DNA of 64,000 nucleotides from Actinomycetota bacterium (lineage in GTDB: Bacteria > Actinomycetota > Actinomycetes > Streptosporangiales > Streptosporangiaceae). The stretch's first letter is position 1. Every line of letters starts with the position of its first letter. The stretch lies in assembly GCA_019240215.1 (NCBI GenBank), contig JAFAYQ010000063.1, positions 124,001-188,000 of the forward strand. The letters are read 5' to 3'. Under the pieces are notes generated by a model. The model searched no databases. It was not told the DNA's origin and was given only the letters and a program-made list of their open reading frames with translations. Positions 42,686 through 51,608 of the stretch are shown one piece after another. Both the position numbers and the translations under genes were made by a program.

Positions 42686-43348
42686 TCAGGAACTACGGGT
42701 GGCGAAGCCGGTCTCGTAGGCGAGCACGACCGCCTGCACCCGGTCGCGCAGGCCGAGCTTGGCCAGAATCCGGGCCACGTGGGTCTTGACCGTGGTCTCG
42801 GCCACCACCAGCTCGGCCGCGATCTCGGCGTTGGCCAGCCCGCGGGCGATCAGCCGCAGCACGTCCAGCTCGCGCTCGGTCAGCGCCGCCAGCTGGGCGG
42901 GCCGCCCCTGGGGCTGAGCGGGCTCGACGAACCGCTCGACCAGGCGGCGGGTGATGGCCGGGTCGATCAGTGAGTCGCCGGTGGCGGCGGCCCGGACGGC
43001 GGCCATCAGCCGGGTGGCCGGGGCGTCCTTGAGCAGGAACCCGGCCGCGCCCGCCCGCAGGGCCCGGTAGACGTACTCGTTCTGGCCGAAGGTGGTCAGC
43101 ACCACGATCGTGGGCGGGTGGGCCTGCCGCAGGATCTGCTCGGTGGCGGCCAGCCCGTCGAGTTCGGGCATCCGGATGTCCATCAGGATCACGTCGGGCT
43201 CGGCCAGCTGGGCCTGACGGATCGCCTCGTGACCGGTGTCGGCCTCGGCCACCACCTCGATGTCGCCCTCGGACTCCAGGATCACCCGGAACCCGGTGCG
43301 GACGAGCATCTGATCGTCGGCCAGCAGCACCCGGATCTTCGCGGACAT
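42686..43348 (-). CDS. NarL-type response regulator
   Basis: A 220-residue response regulator. The receiver (1-120) has DDQ for the acid pair, the phospho-Asp in DVILMDIRMPELDG and a conserved Lys in FLLKDAP. The LuxR HTH (about 155-215) is LTERELDVLRLIARGLANAE then VAETTVKTHVARIL. It is divergent from the sensor cluster at 43517-46415 and is the obvious partner of the kinase at 45273. ATG 43348. Confidence 0.95.
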   Translation of the reverse strand: MSAKIRVLLADDQMLVRTGFRVILESEGDIEVVAEADTGHEAIRQAQLAEPDVILMDIRMPELDGLAATEQILRQAHPPTIVVLTTFGQNEYVYRALRAGAAGFLLKDAPATRLMAAVRAAATGDSLIDPAITRRLVERFVEPAQPQGRPAQLAALTERELDVLRLIARGLANAEIAAELVVAETTVKTHVARILAKLGLRDRVQAVVLAYETGFATRSS

Positions 43349-43516
43349 AACCACGATTGTGCCGGTCACGGCGCCGCTCGCCGAGTCATCCCTGAGAACG
43401 AGGCTGGGCCGCAACATCGTCCTTGCGGCCGGCGCTGGCTACCCCGCCCGGTTTCTAGCGTCAGTGACATCGACGCCGGACCTCGAACCGGCGCCACCAA
43501 GGGGAGAGGGAAAGCC

Positions 43517-44074
43517 ATGAACGCGATCTTCAAGGGACTGCGGCCGCTCGACTACGTGCTGGCCGCGCTGGCCACCGGGGGCGGCGTGTACCTGATGCAC
43601 GAAAACATGACCTACACCGGGCACGGCCAGGGGTTGGTGCATCCGCTGTCGACCACCACGGCGGCGATGCTGCCGGTCTTCCTGGCCGTGACCGTGCCGA
43701 TCCTGTGGCGCCGGCGCAACATCCTGGCGGTGATCGGCGTGACCCTGGCCGCCCTCATCCTGCACGTGGTCCTGTTCGGCTGGGTCACCCGCTGCGGCGT
43801 GGTGCTCCCGCTGTCGTTCGCGCTGGCCTACGCGGTGGCCCGGTTCGCGCGTGGCCGCCGGGACCACCTGATCGGGCTCGCGGGCATCCTGCTGTTCCAG
43901 GTCGTGACCCTGACCCGGGACTCCTCCGCCTCACTCCTCGGCGCGCTGCCGATCGCGGTCGCGGGCGGCGCAATCTTTTATGGGATCGGCCGGTTCGTGC
44001 AGGTTATGGTGAACAAGAAGGCGATCAAGCAGGCGCGCGACGAGCAGCCTGCGCCGGCCACTGTGGCCGCCTGA
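43517..44074 (+). CDS. Sensor-domain-only membrane protein
   Basis: A 185-residue membrane protein with about five helices and a short charged tail (QVMVNKKAIKQARDEQPAP). It aligns along its length with the N-terminal half of the next gene product: compare LRPLDYVLAALATGGGVYLM with VKAVDWVLAGVLTALGVLLM, and the shared FGWVTRCG. It looks like a duplicated sensor domain that has lost, or never had, a kinase part. GGGAGAGGG precedes ATG 43517. First gene of the sensor operon. Confidence 0.85.
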   Translation: MNAIFKGLRPLDYVLAALATGGGVYLMHENMTYTGHGQGLVHPLSTTTAAMLPVFLAVTVPILWRRRNILAVIGVTLAALILHVVLFGWVTRCGVVLPLSFALAYAVARFARGRRDHLIGLAGILLFQVVTLTRDSSASLLGALPIAVAGGAIFYGIGRFVQVMVNKKAIKQARDEQPAPATVAA

Positions 44075-44105
44075 ACGCCGGCCTGGGGCGGGACGAGGTA
44101 CAGCG

Positions 44106-45263
44106 ATGAGCGGAGCGCTTCGCGGCGTCAAAGCGGTCGACTGGGTGCTGGCCGGGGTCCTCACCGCCCTGGGTGTGCTGCTGATGGTGTTCGACGTCCG
44201 GATCACCGGCGCCGAGGTGGCCCAGGGCATCGCCGACAAGTCGATGGTGCACACGACGAGCTCGCACTCGCCGTGGATGATCCCGCTGTTCGTCGCGGCC
44301 ACGATCCCGGTGCTGTGGTGGCGGCGCAGCGCCCTGGTCGTCACCGGCATCGCGATCGCGGTCATCGCGCTGCACGACGCGGTGTTCGGGTGGGTGACCC
44401 GGTGCGGGGCCGGGCTCCCGCTCGCGCTGGTGCTCGCGTTCCTGGTCGCGCTCACCTACCGGGGGACCAAAGCGTGGCTCGCGGCCGGGCTCTGCGCGGC
44501 CCTCGCGTTCGCGGTGGTGGCGGTCGACGCCACCACCGGCCCGGGCGTGATCTGGCTGGTCCTGCCGGTGGTGGCGGTGGTCTACGGGATCGGCTGGGCC
44601 GCCCGGCACCGGGCGGCCGTCAACGCCGAGCTCAAGGCCCGCAACGCCGAACTCGCCCGGCTGCGCGACGAGCGGGCCAGCCTGGTCATCAGCGACGACC
44701 GGGCCCGGCTGTCCCAGCAGCTCGACGGGCTCCTGCAGCAGCGGCTGGCGCAGCTCAGCACGGCGGCCGAGTCGGCCGCCGGCCTGCCGCCCGAGCAGGC
44801 CCGGGCCCGGCTGGAGTCGATCGAGACCGACAGCCGCCAGACGCTGGATGACATGCGGGAGATCGTCGGCCTGCTGCGCGGCGAGCAGGTCGCCCTGACC
44901 CCGACCCCGACCGTCGCCCACCTGGAAGCGCTGCTGGCCCAGCATCAGTCCGAGCACGCCCGGCTCACGGTGACCGGTCAGCCGCGGGCGCTGCCGGCCA
45001 GCGTCGAGCTGTCGGCCTACCGCATCGTCGAGCACCTGATCACCGTGCTCGCCGACCGGGTGGACGCGCCGATCGCGGTCGTGCTGCGGTTCGACGAGGC
45101 GGCCCTCGAGATCCGGGTGACCGGGCCGGTCAGCAAGGGGGCCGAGGTCAAGGAGGTCATCGCCCGGGCCAAGGAGCGCGCCCGCCTGCTGGGCGGCACG
45201 CTGGAGGTGAAGATCGCCCGCGGCCGGGCCGGCGCGGTCGCCCAGCTGCCGGTGCTGAGCTGA
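44106..45263 (+). CDS. Degenerate membrane histidine kinase (pseudo-kinase)
   Basis: A 385-residue protein with a five-helix membrane sensor (1-165), a coiled coil (170-195), and regions matching the HisKA_3 and HATPase domains. The phosphoacceptor motif ERxRIAxELHD is replaced by DDRARLSQQLDG (198-208), with no His. The N-box Asn is missing (LSAYRIVEHLITVLADRVD) and the G-boxes are not recognisable. It can hardly bind ATP or be phosphorylated. It probably works with the true kinase encoded ten bases downstream, for example as a regulatory partner. Confidence 0.85.
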   Translation: MSGALRGVKAVDWVLAGVLTALGVLLMVFDVRITGAEVAQGIADKSMVHTTSSHSPWMIPLFVAATIPVLWWRRSALVVTGIAIAVIALHDAVFGWVTRCGAGLPLALVLAFLVALTYRGTKAWLAAGLCAALAFAVVAVDATTGPGVIWLVLPVVAVVYGIGWAARHRAAVNAELKARNAELARLRDERASLVISDDRARLSQQLDGLLQQRLAQLSTAAESAAGLPPEQARARLESIETDSRQTLDDMREIVGLLRGEQVALTPTPTVAHLEALLAQHQSEHARLTVTGQPRALPASVELSAYRIVEHLITVLADRVDAPIAVVLRFDEAALEIRVTGPVSKGAEVKEVIARAKERARLLGGTLEVKIARGRAGAVAQLPVLS

Positions 45264-45272
45264 CCCCGGCCG

Positions 45273-46415
45273 ATGGCCAGGCACTGGCTCGAGAAGGCCG
45301 GGATCGCGCTGGCGGTCCTCGTCCTGCTCGTGCTCCCGGTCGCCCTGCACGGCTGGCCGGTCAGCCTGGACGGCAACATCACCATCGTATCGGTGCTGGT
45401 CAGCGGGCTGGCGCTGATGTGGTGGCGCATCCACCCGCGGCTGGTCGCGGTGCTCGGCGGCGGGCTGTGGCTGCTGGCCGACGTCCTCGGCGCCGGCAAC
45501 AGCGTCTGGCTGCCGGATCCGGCCCTCGCCCTCGCGGCCGGCCTGACCGCGGTGGCCGCGCTGGCCTGGACCGGCCGGGCGGCCTGGCTGGCCGGGGCCG
45601 GGCTGGCGGTCTACCTGCTCGTGTTCTGGCTGATCGACCCCTCCACCAGCCCGGTCGCGGTCGTCATGTTCACCGTGCCCGGGTTCCTGGCCGGCACGGT
45701 CTTCCGGCTGCGGGCGGAGGCGGTCGACGAGCTGGGCCGCCGCGGCCGCGAGCTGGAGGAGGAGCGCGAGCTGTTCGCCCAGATCGCGCTGCGGCACGAA
45801 CGGTCCCGCATCGCCAGCGAGCTGCACGACATCATCGGCCACGCGATCAGCGTGATGGTCATCCAGGCGGCGGCCGGCCAGCGGCTGGTCGGCCGCGACC
45901 AGGCCGGGGCCCAGCAGGCGTTCGCGGCCATCGCCGAGTCCGCCCGGCGGGGCCAGGAGGACCTGCACCGGCTGGTCGAGCTGCTCGGCGGGACCGACGC
46001 CGGCGGCCCGGGCGCGGGCGGGCCCGGGGCCGGCGGCCCCGACCTGACCCTGATCGACGAGGTCGTGACCCGCGCGACCCGCAGCGGGCTGGACGTGACC
46101 TGCCGGTTCGCCGGCGACCAGGACGCGGTCGCGGCCGCCACCGCCCACATCGCCTTCCGGGTCGTCCAGGAGAGCCTGACCAACGCGCTCCGGCACGCCC
46201 CCGGGGCGGCCGTCCGGGTGCTGGTCGACGGCTCCGGAACCGGCCTGGTCGTCCGGGTCGAGAACGACCGGTCCGGGGGCCCGCGGCTCGACCTCACCGG
46301 CACCGGCCGGGGCCTGGCCGGCCTGCGCGAACGGGTCCAGGACGGTGGCGGCCAGCTGCGGGCGGGACCGGCCGCGGGCGGCGGCTGGCTGGTCGAGGCC
46401 ACCCTGCCCGGCTGA
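45273..46415 (+). CDS. NarX-type sensor histidine kinase
   Basis: A 380-residue kinase with five or six membrane helices (10-145), a linker coil, the HisKA_3 site His185 in HERSRIASELHDIIGHAISV, and HATPase (about 260-378; FRVVQESLTNALRHAPGAAV as N-box, GTGRGLAGLRERV as G-box). A repeated GGPGAGGPGAGGP linker (about 245-258) separates the two catalytic domains. It is the only complete kinase of this operon and should phosphorylate the divergent regulator at 42686. Confidence 0.94.
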   Translation: MARHWLEKAGIALAVLVLLVLPVALHGWPVSLDGNITIVSVLVSGLALMWWRIHPRLVAVLGGGLWLLADVLGAGNSVWLPDPALALAAGLTAVAALAWTGRAAWLAGAGLAVYLLVFWLIDPSTSPVAVVMFTVPGFLAGTVFRLRAEAVDELGRRGRELEEERELFAQIALRHERSRIASELHDIIGHAISVMVIQAAAGQRLVGRDQAGAQQAFAAIAESARRGQEDLHRLVELLGGTDAGGPGAGGPGAGGPDLTLIDEVVTRATRSGLDVTCRFAGDQDAVAAATAHIAFRVVQESLTNALRHAPGAAVRVLVDGSGTGLVVRVENDRSGGPRLDLTGTGRGLAGLRERVQDGGGQLRAGPAAGGGWLVEATLPG

Positions 46416-46472
46416 CCGGCCGGGCCCCGCGCGGATACTGCCGCTACGAGACTCTCAGCGAGGAGGACATCC

Positions 46473-47333
46473 GTGACCGAATCGGACGCCGTTCCCGACG
46501 TCGGCACCGTGCTGGCCGGGCTGTTCCGGCACCACCAGGTGGCCGACCTGACCCTGCCGCTGGACGAGACCCTGCCGTGCACCTGGCCGGGGCACATGCC
46601 GTACCGGGCCACGGTCTGGACCTGGTTCGCCGACCGGCCGGATGACCCGCAGCCGGTGCACGCGCAGACCGGCGGGCACTACCAGACCCGCTGGCTGGTG
46701 GTCGACGAGCACGCCGGCACCCACCTGGACGCGCCCAAGCACTTCGTGCCGCCGCCCGGCTCCGGCCTGCCCCACGCCGGCCCGGCCGGGGCGGTCGGCG
46801 TCGCCGACGTGCCGCTGCTGGCCGCCAGCGGCCCGGCCGCCCTGATCGACGTGCGCGAGCTGGACGGGCAGGCGGCCCCCGGCCAGAGCCCGGTCATCAC
46901 CCCCGGGCACGTGACCCGGTTCGAAGCCGAGCACGGGCCGCTGCAGTCCGGTGACATCGTGCTGTTCCGGACCGGCTGGGACGCCCGCTACCGGCCCGGG
47001 CCGGACGGCGCCGCCTACGGTGCCGACGTCCTCACCACCGGACGGCTCCCGGGCTGGCCGGCCCCGGAGCCCGCGACCATGGAGCTGATCCGCGACCGGG
47101 GCGTCACCTGCGTCGGCACCGACGGCCTGTCGATCGGCCCGGCCGAGGGCGGCGCCCCCACCCACCTGGCGGGCCTGCCCTTCGGGCTGACGTTCGTGGA
47201 GGCCCTCGGGCACCTCGGCCCGGTGCCCCCGCGGGGTGCGTTCTTCCTGTTCCTGCCGTTGCGCCTGATCGGCGGGACCGGCGCCCCGGGCCGGGCGCTG
47301 GCGGTGCTGCCGAGCCCCAGCGCCGGGTCCTAG
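46473..47333 (+). CDS. Cyclase family (kynurenine-formamidase-like) metal hydrolase
   Basis: A 286-residue cyclase-fold enzyme. The metal and substrate motif DEHAGTHLDAPKHF is intact; ADLTLPLDETLPCTWPG and SGDIVLFRTGWDARY are typical, as is VGTDGLSIGPAEGG. Members hydrolyse formamides, cyclic amides or act on aromatic breakdown products. GTG 46473 is preceded by GAGGAGG. Its stop region carries a duplicated GCCGGGTCCTAGCG. Confidence 0.9.
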   Translation: MTESDAVPDVGTVLAGLFRHHQVADLTLPLDETLPCTWPGHMPYRATVWTWFADRPDDPQPVHAQTGGHYQTRWLVVDEHAGTHLDAPKHFVPPPGSGLPHAGPAGAVGVADVPLLAASGPAALIDVRELDGQAAPGQSPVITPGHVTRFEAEHGPLQSGDIVLFRTGWDARYRPGPDGAAYGADVLTTGRLPGWPAPEPATMELIRDRGVTCVGTDGLSIGPAEGGAPTHLAGLPFGLTFVEALGHLGPVPPRGAFFLFLPLRLIGGTGAPGRALAVLPSPSAGS

Positions 47334-47342
47334 CGCCGGGTC

Positions 47343-47594
47343 CTAGCGCTGGGCCGCCGCCTGGCGCCGGGCCGCCCGGCGCTCAGCCTTGCTGTCCTTG
47401 CGTCCCCGGCGCGACGCGCGCTCGGAGACCGAGGTCACCGCCGAGTCGGCCTGGCGCAGGGCCTTCGCGGTCCGGGTGGAAGGATCGCGGCGCTGAGCGG
47501 CTCGCGCCAGCCGGTGGACGAGCGCCCGGGTCAGCGGCAAGGCGATGGCCAGCAGCAGCCACATCCGCAGCCGCCGGGAGAGAAATACCCACAT
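47343..47594 (-). CDS. Small basic membrane-anchored protein, 83 aa
   Basis: An 83-residue protein with one N-terminal membrane helix (about 5-27; RLRMWLLLAIALPLTRALV) and a strongly basic cytoplasmic tail (SERASRRGRKDSKAERRAAR). AAGGGA lies 7 bases before ATG 47594. Unknown function; the type is common in actinomycetes. Confidence 0.7.
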   Translation of the reverse strand: MWVFLSRRLRMWLLLAIALPLTRALVHRLARAAQRRDPSTRTAKALRQADSAVTSVSERASRRGRKDSKAERRAARRQAAAQR

Positions 47595-47709
47595 GCTCGA
47601 ATCCCTTCGTCGCTGCCCGCGGACCCCTGAGCGCTACCCGTCCTGGCCCGGTCCAACCGCTTCAGGCCGCGCCCCGGTGTAGCAGCGGCCCGGACGGGTA
47701 GCCGGCGCC

Positions 47710-48570
47710 ATGGACCACGGAACCGAAAGGCCGCCGATCCGGCTGGCCGAGGACCGGCCAGCGGCGGCGGATCAGATCACGTTCATCGGTACCGCCACCA
47801 CGCTCATCAGCGTGGCCGGGTTCTCCATCCTCACCGATCCCAATTTCCTGCACCAGGGCGACCGCGCCTATCTCGGTCTGGGTCTCAGCAGCCGACGGCG
47901 GACCGATCCGGCCCGGTCGATCGACCAGCTGCCGGACCTTGACTTCGTCGTGCTGTCCCACCACCACGGGGATCACTTCGACCGGGTGGCCGCCCGCGAC
48001 CTTGATCACCGCCTGCCGATCATCACGGTGCCGCAGGCCGCCCGCAAGCTGCGTAAACAGGGATTCCGGGCGCCGGTCGCGCTGTCGACCTGGCAGTCGC
48101 AGGTGTTCACCCGGGCGGACGCCGAGGTCCGGATCACCTCGGTGCCCGGGAAGCACGCGCCCCGGCCGCTCGGCTACGCGCTGCCGCCGGTCATGGGCAG
48201 CGTGCTCGACTTCTCCGGGGCCGGGCAGCGCCCGCTGCGCGTCTACATCACCGGTGACACCCTGCTGCACGACGGCATCGACGCCATCGCCGGGCGGTTT
48301 CCCGGCATCGACCTGTGCCTGATCCATCTGGGGGGCACCCGGATCGCCGGCGTCCTGCTGACGATGGATGCCCGCCAGGGAGTCGAGGCGCTGCGTATCA
48401 TCGCCCCGCGCGAGGCGATCCCCATCCACTACGACGACTACACCGTGTTCAGGTCCCCGCTGGCCGACTTCAAGCGGCTGGCCGGGCAGGCCGATCTCCC
48501 GACCAGCATCCACTACCTCGAGCGCGGCGAAACCTATCCGCTCACCCGGGCCGGGTCGAGGCCCAGCTGA
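47710..48570 (+). CDS. Metallo-beta-lactamase-fold hydrolase
   Basis: A 286-residue MBL-fold enzyme of the UlaG/N-acyl-phosphatidylethanolamine-hydrolase-like type. ITFIGTATTLISVAGFSILT opens the fold, SHHHGDHFD is the HxHxDH zinc motif, VPGKHAPRP and ITGDTLLHDG supply further ligands, and PIHYDDYTVF the last His. Substrate is unknown. Its 3' end overlaps the convergent NTF2 gene by 37 bases. Confidence 0.92.
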   Translation: MDHGTERPPIRLAEDRPAAADQITFIGTATTLISVAGFSILTDPNFLHQGDRAYLGLGLSSRRRTDPARSIDQLPDLDFVVLSHHHGDHFDRVAARDLDHRLPIITVPQAARKLRKQGFRAPVALSTWQSQVFTRADAEVRITSVPGKHAPRPLGYALPPVMGSVLDFSGAGQRPLRVYITGDTLLHDGIDAIAGRFPGIDLCLIHLGGTRIAGVLLTMDARQGVEALRIIAPREAIPIHYDDYTVFRSPLADFKRLAGQADLPTSIHYLERGETYPLTRAGSRPS

Positions 48571-48998
48571 GCGAGCAGGGCGGTCTGGTCCCACAGGGTG
48601 CGGTGGGACGCGATCAGCGAGCGTTCGACGGTCACGATCGAGATCGCCAGCACCTCGGCCGGGCGGTGGGTGGCGGCCACTCCGGGCAGCAGCCACGGCA
48701 GCTCCCGGTCGTGGGTGAAGCTGACCATGTCCTCCTGGGCCACCCGCCAGCGGTCGAAGGTCCGCGACAGCCGCCGGAAGCTCAGGCCGGCGGGCAGGTG
48801 CGGCAGCAGGTCCCCGGCCAGGTAACGCCGCAGGCCGTCGCCGGTCGCGCCGGTGCCGGCCGGGATGTTGGCCAGCGTGCAGCCGGGGGTGACGCAGGCC
48901 AGGGCCGCGTCCAGGTCCGGCCGGGAGAACAGCGCGGCCTGGAACGCGTCCCTGATCCGCGCGACCTCGACCATGCGATCCTGGACGGCTTTGGTCAT
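48534..48998 (-). CDS. NTF2-like protein
   Basis: A 154-residue NTF2-fold protein (IRDAFQAALFSRPDLDAALA, GATGDGLRRYLAGDLLPHLP, TVERSLIASHRTLWDQT). Similar to ester-cyclase-like proteins. ATG 48998 has TAGGCT (49006-49011) seven bases upstream and no Shine-Dalgarno, so it is probably leaderless. Overlaps the convergent MBL gene by 37 bases. Confidence 0.85.
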   Translation of the reverse strand: MTKAVQDRMVEVARIRDAFQAALFSRPDLDAALACVTPGCTLANIPAGTGATGDGLRRYLAGDLLPHLPAGLSFRRLSRTFDRWRVAQEDMVSFTHDRELPWLLPGVAATHRPAEVLAISIVTVERSLIASHRTLWDQTALLAQLGLDPARVSG

Positions 48999-49022
48999 AC
49001 CGTCCAGCCTACGTTTCGCAGG

Positions 49023-49499
49023 TCAGGCCGGGAACTGGTCGTGCCGGGCCCAGAGCTCGAGCCAGTCCTGGCCGGTCATGGTGCGGCCGGACGAGCGGAT
49101 CTCGGCCAGCTCGGTGAAGTACTTTTCGCGGGGCGGGGCCGGCGCGAACAGGATGAGCATCCGGGCCGGGGCGCCGCTTTCATTGGAGAAAGCGTGGATC
49201 CCGCCCTGGGGTACGTAGAGGAAGTCGCCTTGGACGGCGTCGACCCAGGCGTCCCCGTTGAACAGCCGGACCGTGCCCGCCATGACGTAGAACGATTCGG
49301 AAAACGCCCGGTGGAAGTGGGGATCGGCGCCGCCCGGGGTGCCGCTCATGTTCCACTCGAACAGGCCGTACTGGCGGTTGGTGGCCGACCCCGGTGCGGT
49401 GAACACCACGTGGGTCCCGGACGGGTAGGTCACCGACGGCACCTGGCCGCCCGGGCGGTAGCGGGCGCTGACTTCACCGGCGTCTCTGCTGTAAGTCAT
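49023..49499 (-). CDS. Cupin-domain protein
   Basis: A 158-residue single-cupin protein. The metal motif is PHFHRAFSESFYVMAGTV and the second motif YVPQGGIHAFSNES. Role unknown; an oxygenase or isomerase is possible. ATG 49499 lies inside the 3' end of the FAD gene upstream (26-base overlap), so the two are probably translated together. Confidence 0.88.
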   Translation of the reverse strand: MTYSRDAGEVSARYRPGGQVPSVTYPSGTHVVFTAPGSATNRQYGLFEWNMSGTPGGADPHFHRAFSESFYVMAGTVRLFNGDAWVDAVQGDFLYVPQGGIHAFSNESGAPARMLILFAPAPPREKYFTELAEIRSSGRTMTGQDWLELWARHDQFPA

Positions 49500-51078
49500 G
49501 ATCGGATTCTCCGCGCCCGCCCCGGCGGCTGGCCAGCAGGCCACGGGCCGGGACCGACCACAGCGGCTCGGGGTCGTGCCCGTGGGCGGCCAGGATCGTG
49601 TTGGCGGCCAGGATCCCGGTGGCGGCGGCCCGCTCCATCAGCGCGCAGGGGAACGGGGCCGCCACCCAGTCGCCGGCCAGCGACAGCCCGGGGACCTCAG
49701 TGACCACCCCAGGAGTAGTGGCGTGGGCGCCGACCGGGAACCCGGCCGCGTCGGTGCCGACCCGGCCGCGATGGTCGATCGGGGTGAGGCGCGCCACCTC
49801 CGGCCACAGCCCCCGCAGCTCGGCCAGCATCTGGGCCCCGAGCTTGGCCGCGCTGACACCGGCCGGGCAGGCGTAGGCGTGCAGTTCGGCCACTGACCCG
49901 CCGGTCCGGTCGTGCCAGGCCCGGGCGCCCGCCTCGAACCGGTGGTACAGCGTGACCGAGTCGAGCAGGCCCGGGCCGGCCACGCTGGTGAACTGGGCCC
50001 GGGCCGGGTCCACGTCGCCGTCCAGCCAGTAGCGGGCGACCGCGTAGGGCGGCCCGGTCCGGGGGGCGGCCGCCACCGCCGCCAGCCGCGGGTCGGCCGC
50101 GGTGGCGCTGGGCGAGGCGGCCAGGATGGGCGCGGCCGCCTCCGCGTCGGCCGCCAGGATCACCTCGTCGGCGGTCAGCTCGCCGCCGCCGGTGCGGACC
50201 CGCCAGCGGCCGGCCGGGTCGCGGTCCAGGCCGGTGACCGGCCTCCCGGTCTCGATGCGGGTGCCCCGCTGCTCCAGGTAGCGGGCCAGCGGTGTCCAGA
50301 TCGCGGTCTGGTAGTCGGCGTGCGGGGCGTCCATGCCCAGGCCTTCGGGGTTGCCGAGGAAGAAGAAGTGGAACATCGCCACCAGCTCGGCCGCCGACAT
50401 GGTTTCGGCGTCGTTGAAAAATGAATGGGCGAAGACGTTGAACAGCATCGTCCGGGCCCGCTCGGGCAGCCGCAGCGCAACCAGGAACCGCTCGGCGCTG
50501 ATCCGGTCCAGCCGCGCGTAGGTGCGCTCGGGGTCGAACGTGAGCAGGTTGGCGCCGACGGCCAGGTTGGCCCCGGCCACGTCCCGGACCCGCAGGCTGG
50601 GCGAGCGCAGGGTCAGGGCGGCGATGCTGACCGGCGGGGCGGGCGGCAGCCGGTCGAACTCCTCGTCCGGCCAGCTGGCCGAGATCACCGGGTAGCTGCC
50701 GAGCGGATGCAGCAGCGGCCCGGCCCCGGTGGTTGCCCCCGCGACCCCGGCGGCGGCCCGGCCGAGGATCCGCCGCCAGTTGTAATACTGGCGGAAGAAG
50801 CCGTGGAACCCGTGGTCGACCAGCTGGAGGCTGCCGTCCGGCAGCGTGTACGGGTCGGCCCCGAGCCTGCCTCCCAGCCGTCCGGCCGCCTCGCACAGTA
50901 CGACCGGCACGCCCCGCTCGGCCAGCACCACCGCGGCCGAGGCGCCCGCGATCCCGCCGCCGATCACGACCACCTGCGGTACCCGGCCGGCCGCCGCGGC
51001 CGGGCGGACCGGGAGACCGGCGGCCACCTCCGGGCGCACCCCCAGCGCGCGCCCCACCAGCCTGGACACTGAGACCAT
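49474..51078 (-). CDS. FAD-dependent oxidoreductase, CrtU/carotenoid-desaturase-like
   Basis: A 534-residue flavoprotein. The FAD-binding motif VVVIGGGIAGASAAVVLAER lies at about 35-54, and the substrate region has VDHGFHGFFRQYYNWRRIL, which recalls CrtU-type carotenoid desaturase/methyltransferases. AHSFFNDAETMSAAELVAMF and a C-terminal LAGDWVAAPFPCALMERAA complete the pattern. The true substrate is uncertain because no other carotenoid gene is adjacent. A short Arg-rich end runs into the cupin gene. Confidence 0.8.
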   Translation of the reverse strand: MVSVSRLVGRALGVRPEVAAGLPVRPAAAAGRVPQVVVIGGGIAGASAAVVLAERGVPVVLCEAAGRLGGRLGADPYTLPDGSLQLVDHGFHGFFRQYYNWRRILGRAAAGVAGATTGAGPLLHPLGSYPVISASWPDEEFDRLPPAPPVSIAALTLRSPSLRVRDVAGANLAVGANLLTFDPERTYARLDRISAERFLVALRLPERARTMLFNVFAHSFFNDAETMSAAELVAMFHFFFLGNPEGLGMDAPHADYQTAIWTPLARYLEQRGTRIETGRPVTGLDRDPAGRWRVRTGGGELTADEVILAADAEAAAPILAASPSATAADPRLAAVAAAPRTGPPYAVARYWLDGDVDPARAQFTSVAGPGLLDSVTLYHRFEAGARAWHDRTGGSVAELHAYACPAGVSAAKLGAQMLAELRGLWPEVARLTPIDHRGRVGTDAAGFPVGAHATTPGVVTEVPGLSLAGDWVAAPFPCALMERAAATGILAANTILAAHGHDPEPLWSVPARGLLASRRGGRGESDHDLQQRRR

Positions 51079-51137
51079 GGGTGACCAGCTACCCGCCCAG
51101 ACCGGTTGTCAACGGCGGGTCCGGTCACGAGCCTGCC

Positions 51138-51608
51138 TCAGTGGCCGTGGGCCAGGTAGAGCGGGTGGCTGCGGTCGAGGATCTCCTGCAGCTCGACCAC
51201 GTTGCCGTCCGGGTCGCGGGCGTAGGCGACCCGGACCACCCCCGCCACCTCCTGGGGCGGGCCGTGGAAGGTGACCCCGGCCGCGCTCAGCCGCTCGTAC
51301 TCGGTCACGTTGTCCTCGACGTCGATGCAGATGTGGGCGATGCCGACGTCGTTGACCGCCCGGTCGTGGTTGGCCGGGGTGCCGAGCGGGTTGCGGTACT
51401 CGAAGATCTCCAGGTACACGTCGCCGCTCTTGATCATGCAGAGCTTGGCGGCCGAGTCGCGCAGGCCGGTGATGATGTCGCAGGCCTCGTTGCCGGTCTC
51501 CCACTCCATCTCGAAGACCTTGGTGAAGCCCAGCAGGTCACAGTAGAAACTGGTCAGCGCCTCGGCGTCCCGGGTGCTGAGCCCGGCGTGGTGCATGCCC
51601 TTGATCAC
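51138..51608 (-). CDS. VOC-superfamily (glyoxalase/extradiol-type) protein
   Basis: A 156-residue vicinal-oxygen-chelate protein with two beta-alpha-beta-beta-beta repeats. Likely metal residues are in KGMHHAGLSTRD, VYLEIFEYRNP, IAHICIDVED and VVELQEIL. It could be an extradiol dioxygenase, a lyase or a binding protein. GTG 51608 overlaps the cupin stop (GTGA), so the two are coupled. They lie divergent to PaaX and the aryl-CoA genes and likely serve the same pathway. Confidence 0.88.
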   Translation of the reverse strand: MIKGMHHAGLSTRDAEALTSFYCDLLGFTKVFEMEWETGNEACDIITGLRDSAAKLCMIKSGDVYLEIFEYRNPLGTPANHDRAVNDVGIAHICIDVEDNVTEYERLSAAGVTFHGPPQEVAGVVRVAYARDPDGNVVELQEILDRSHPLYLAHGH

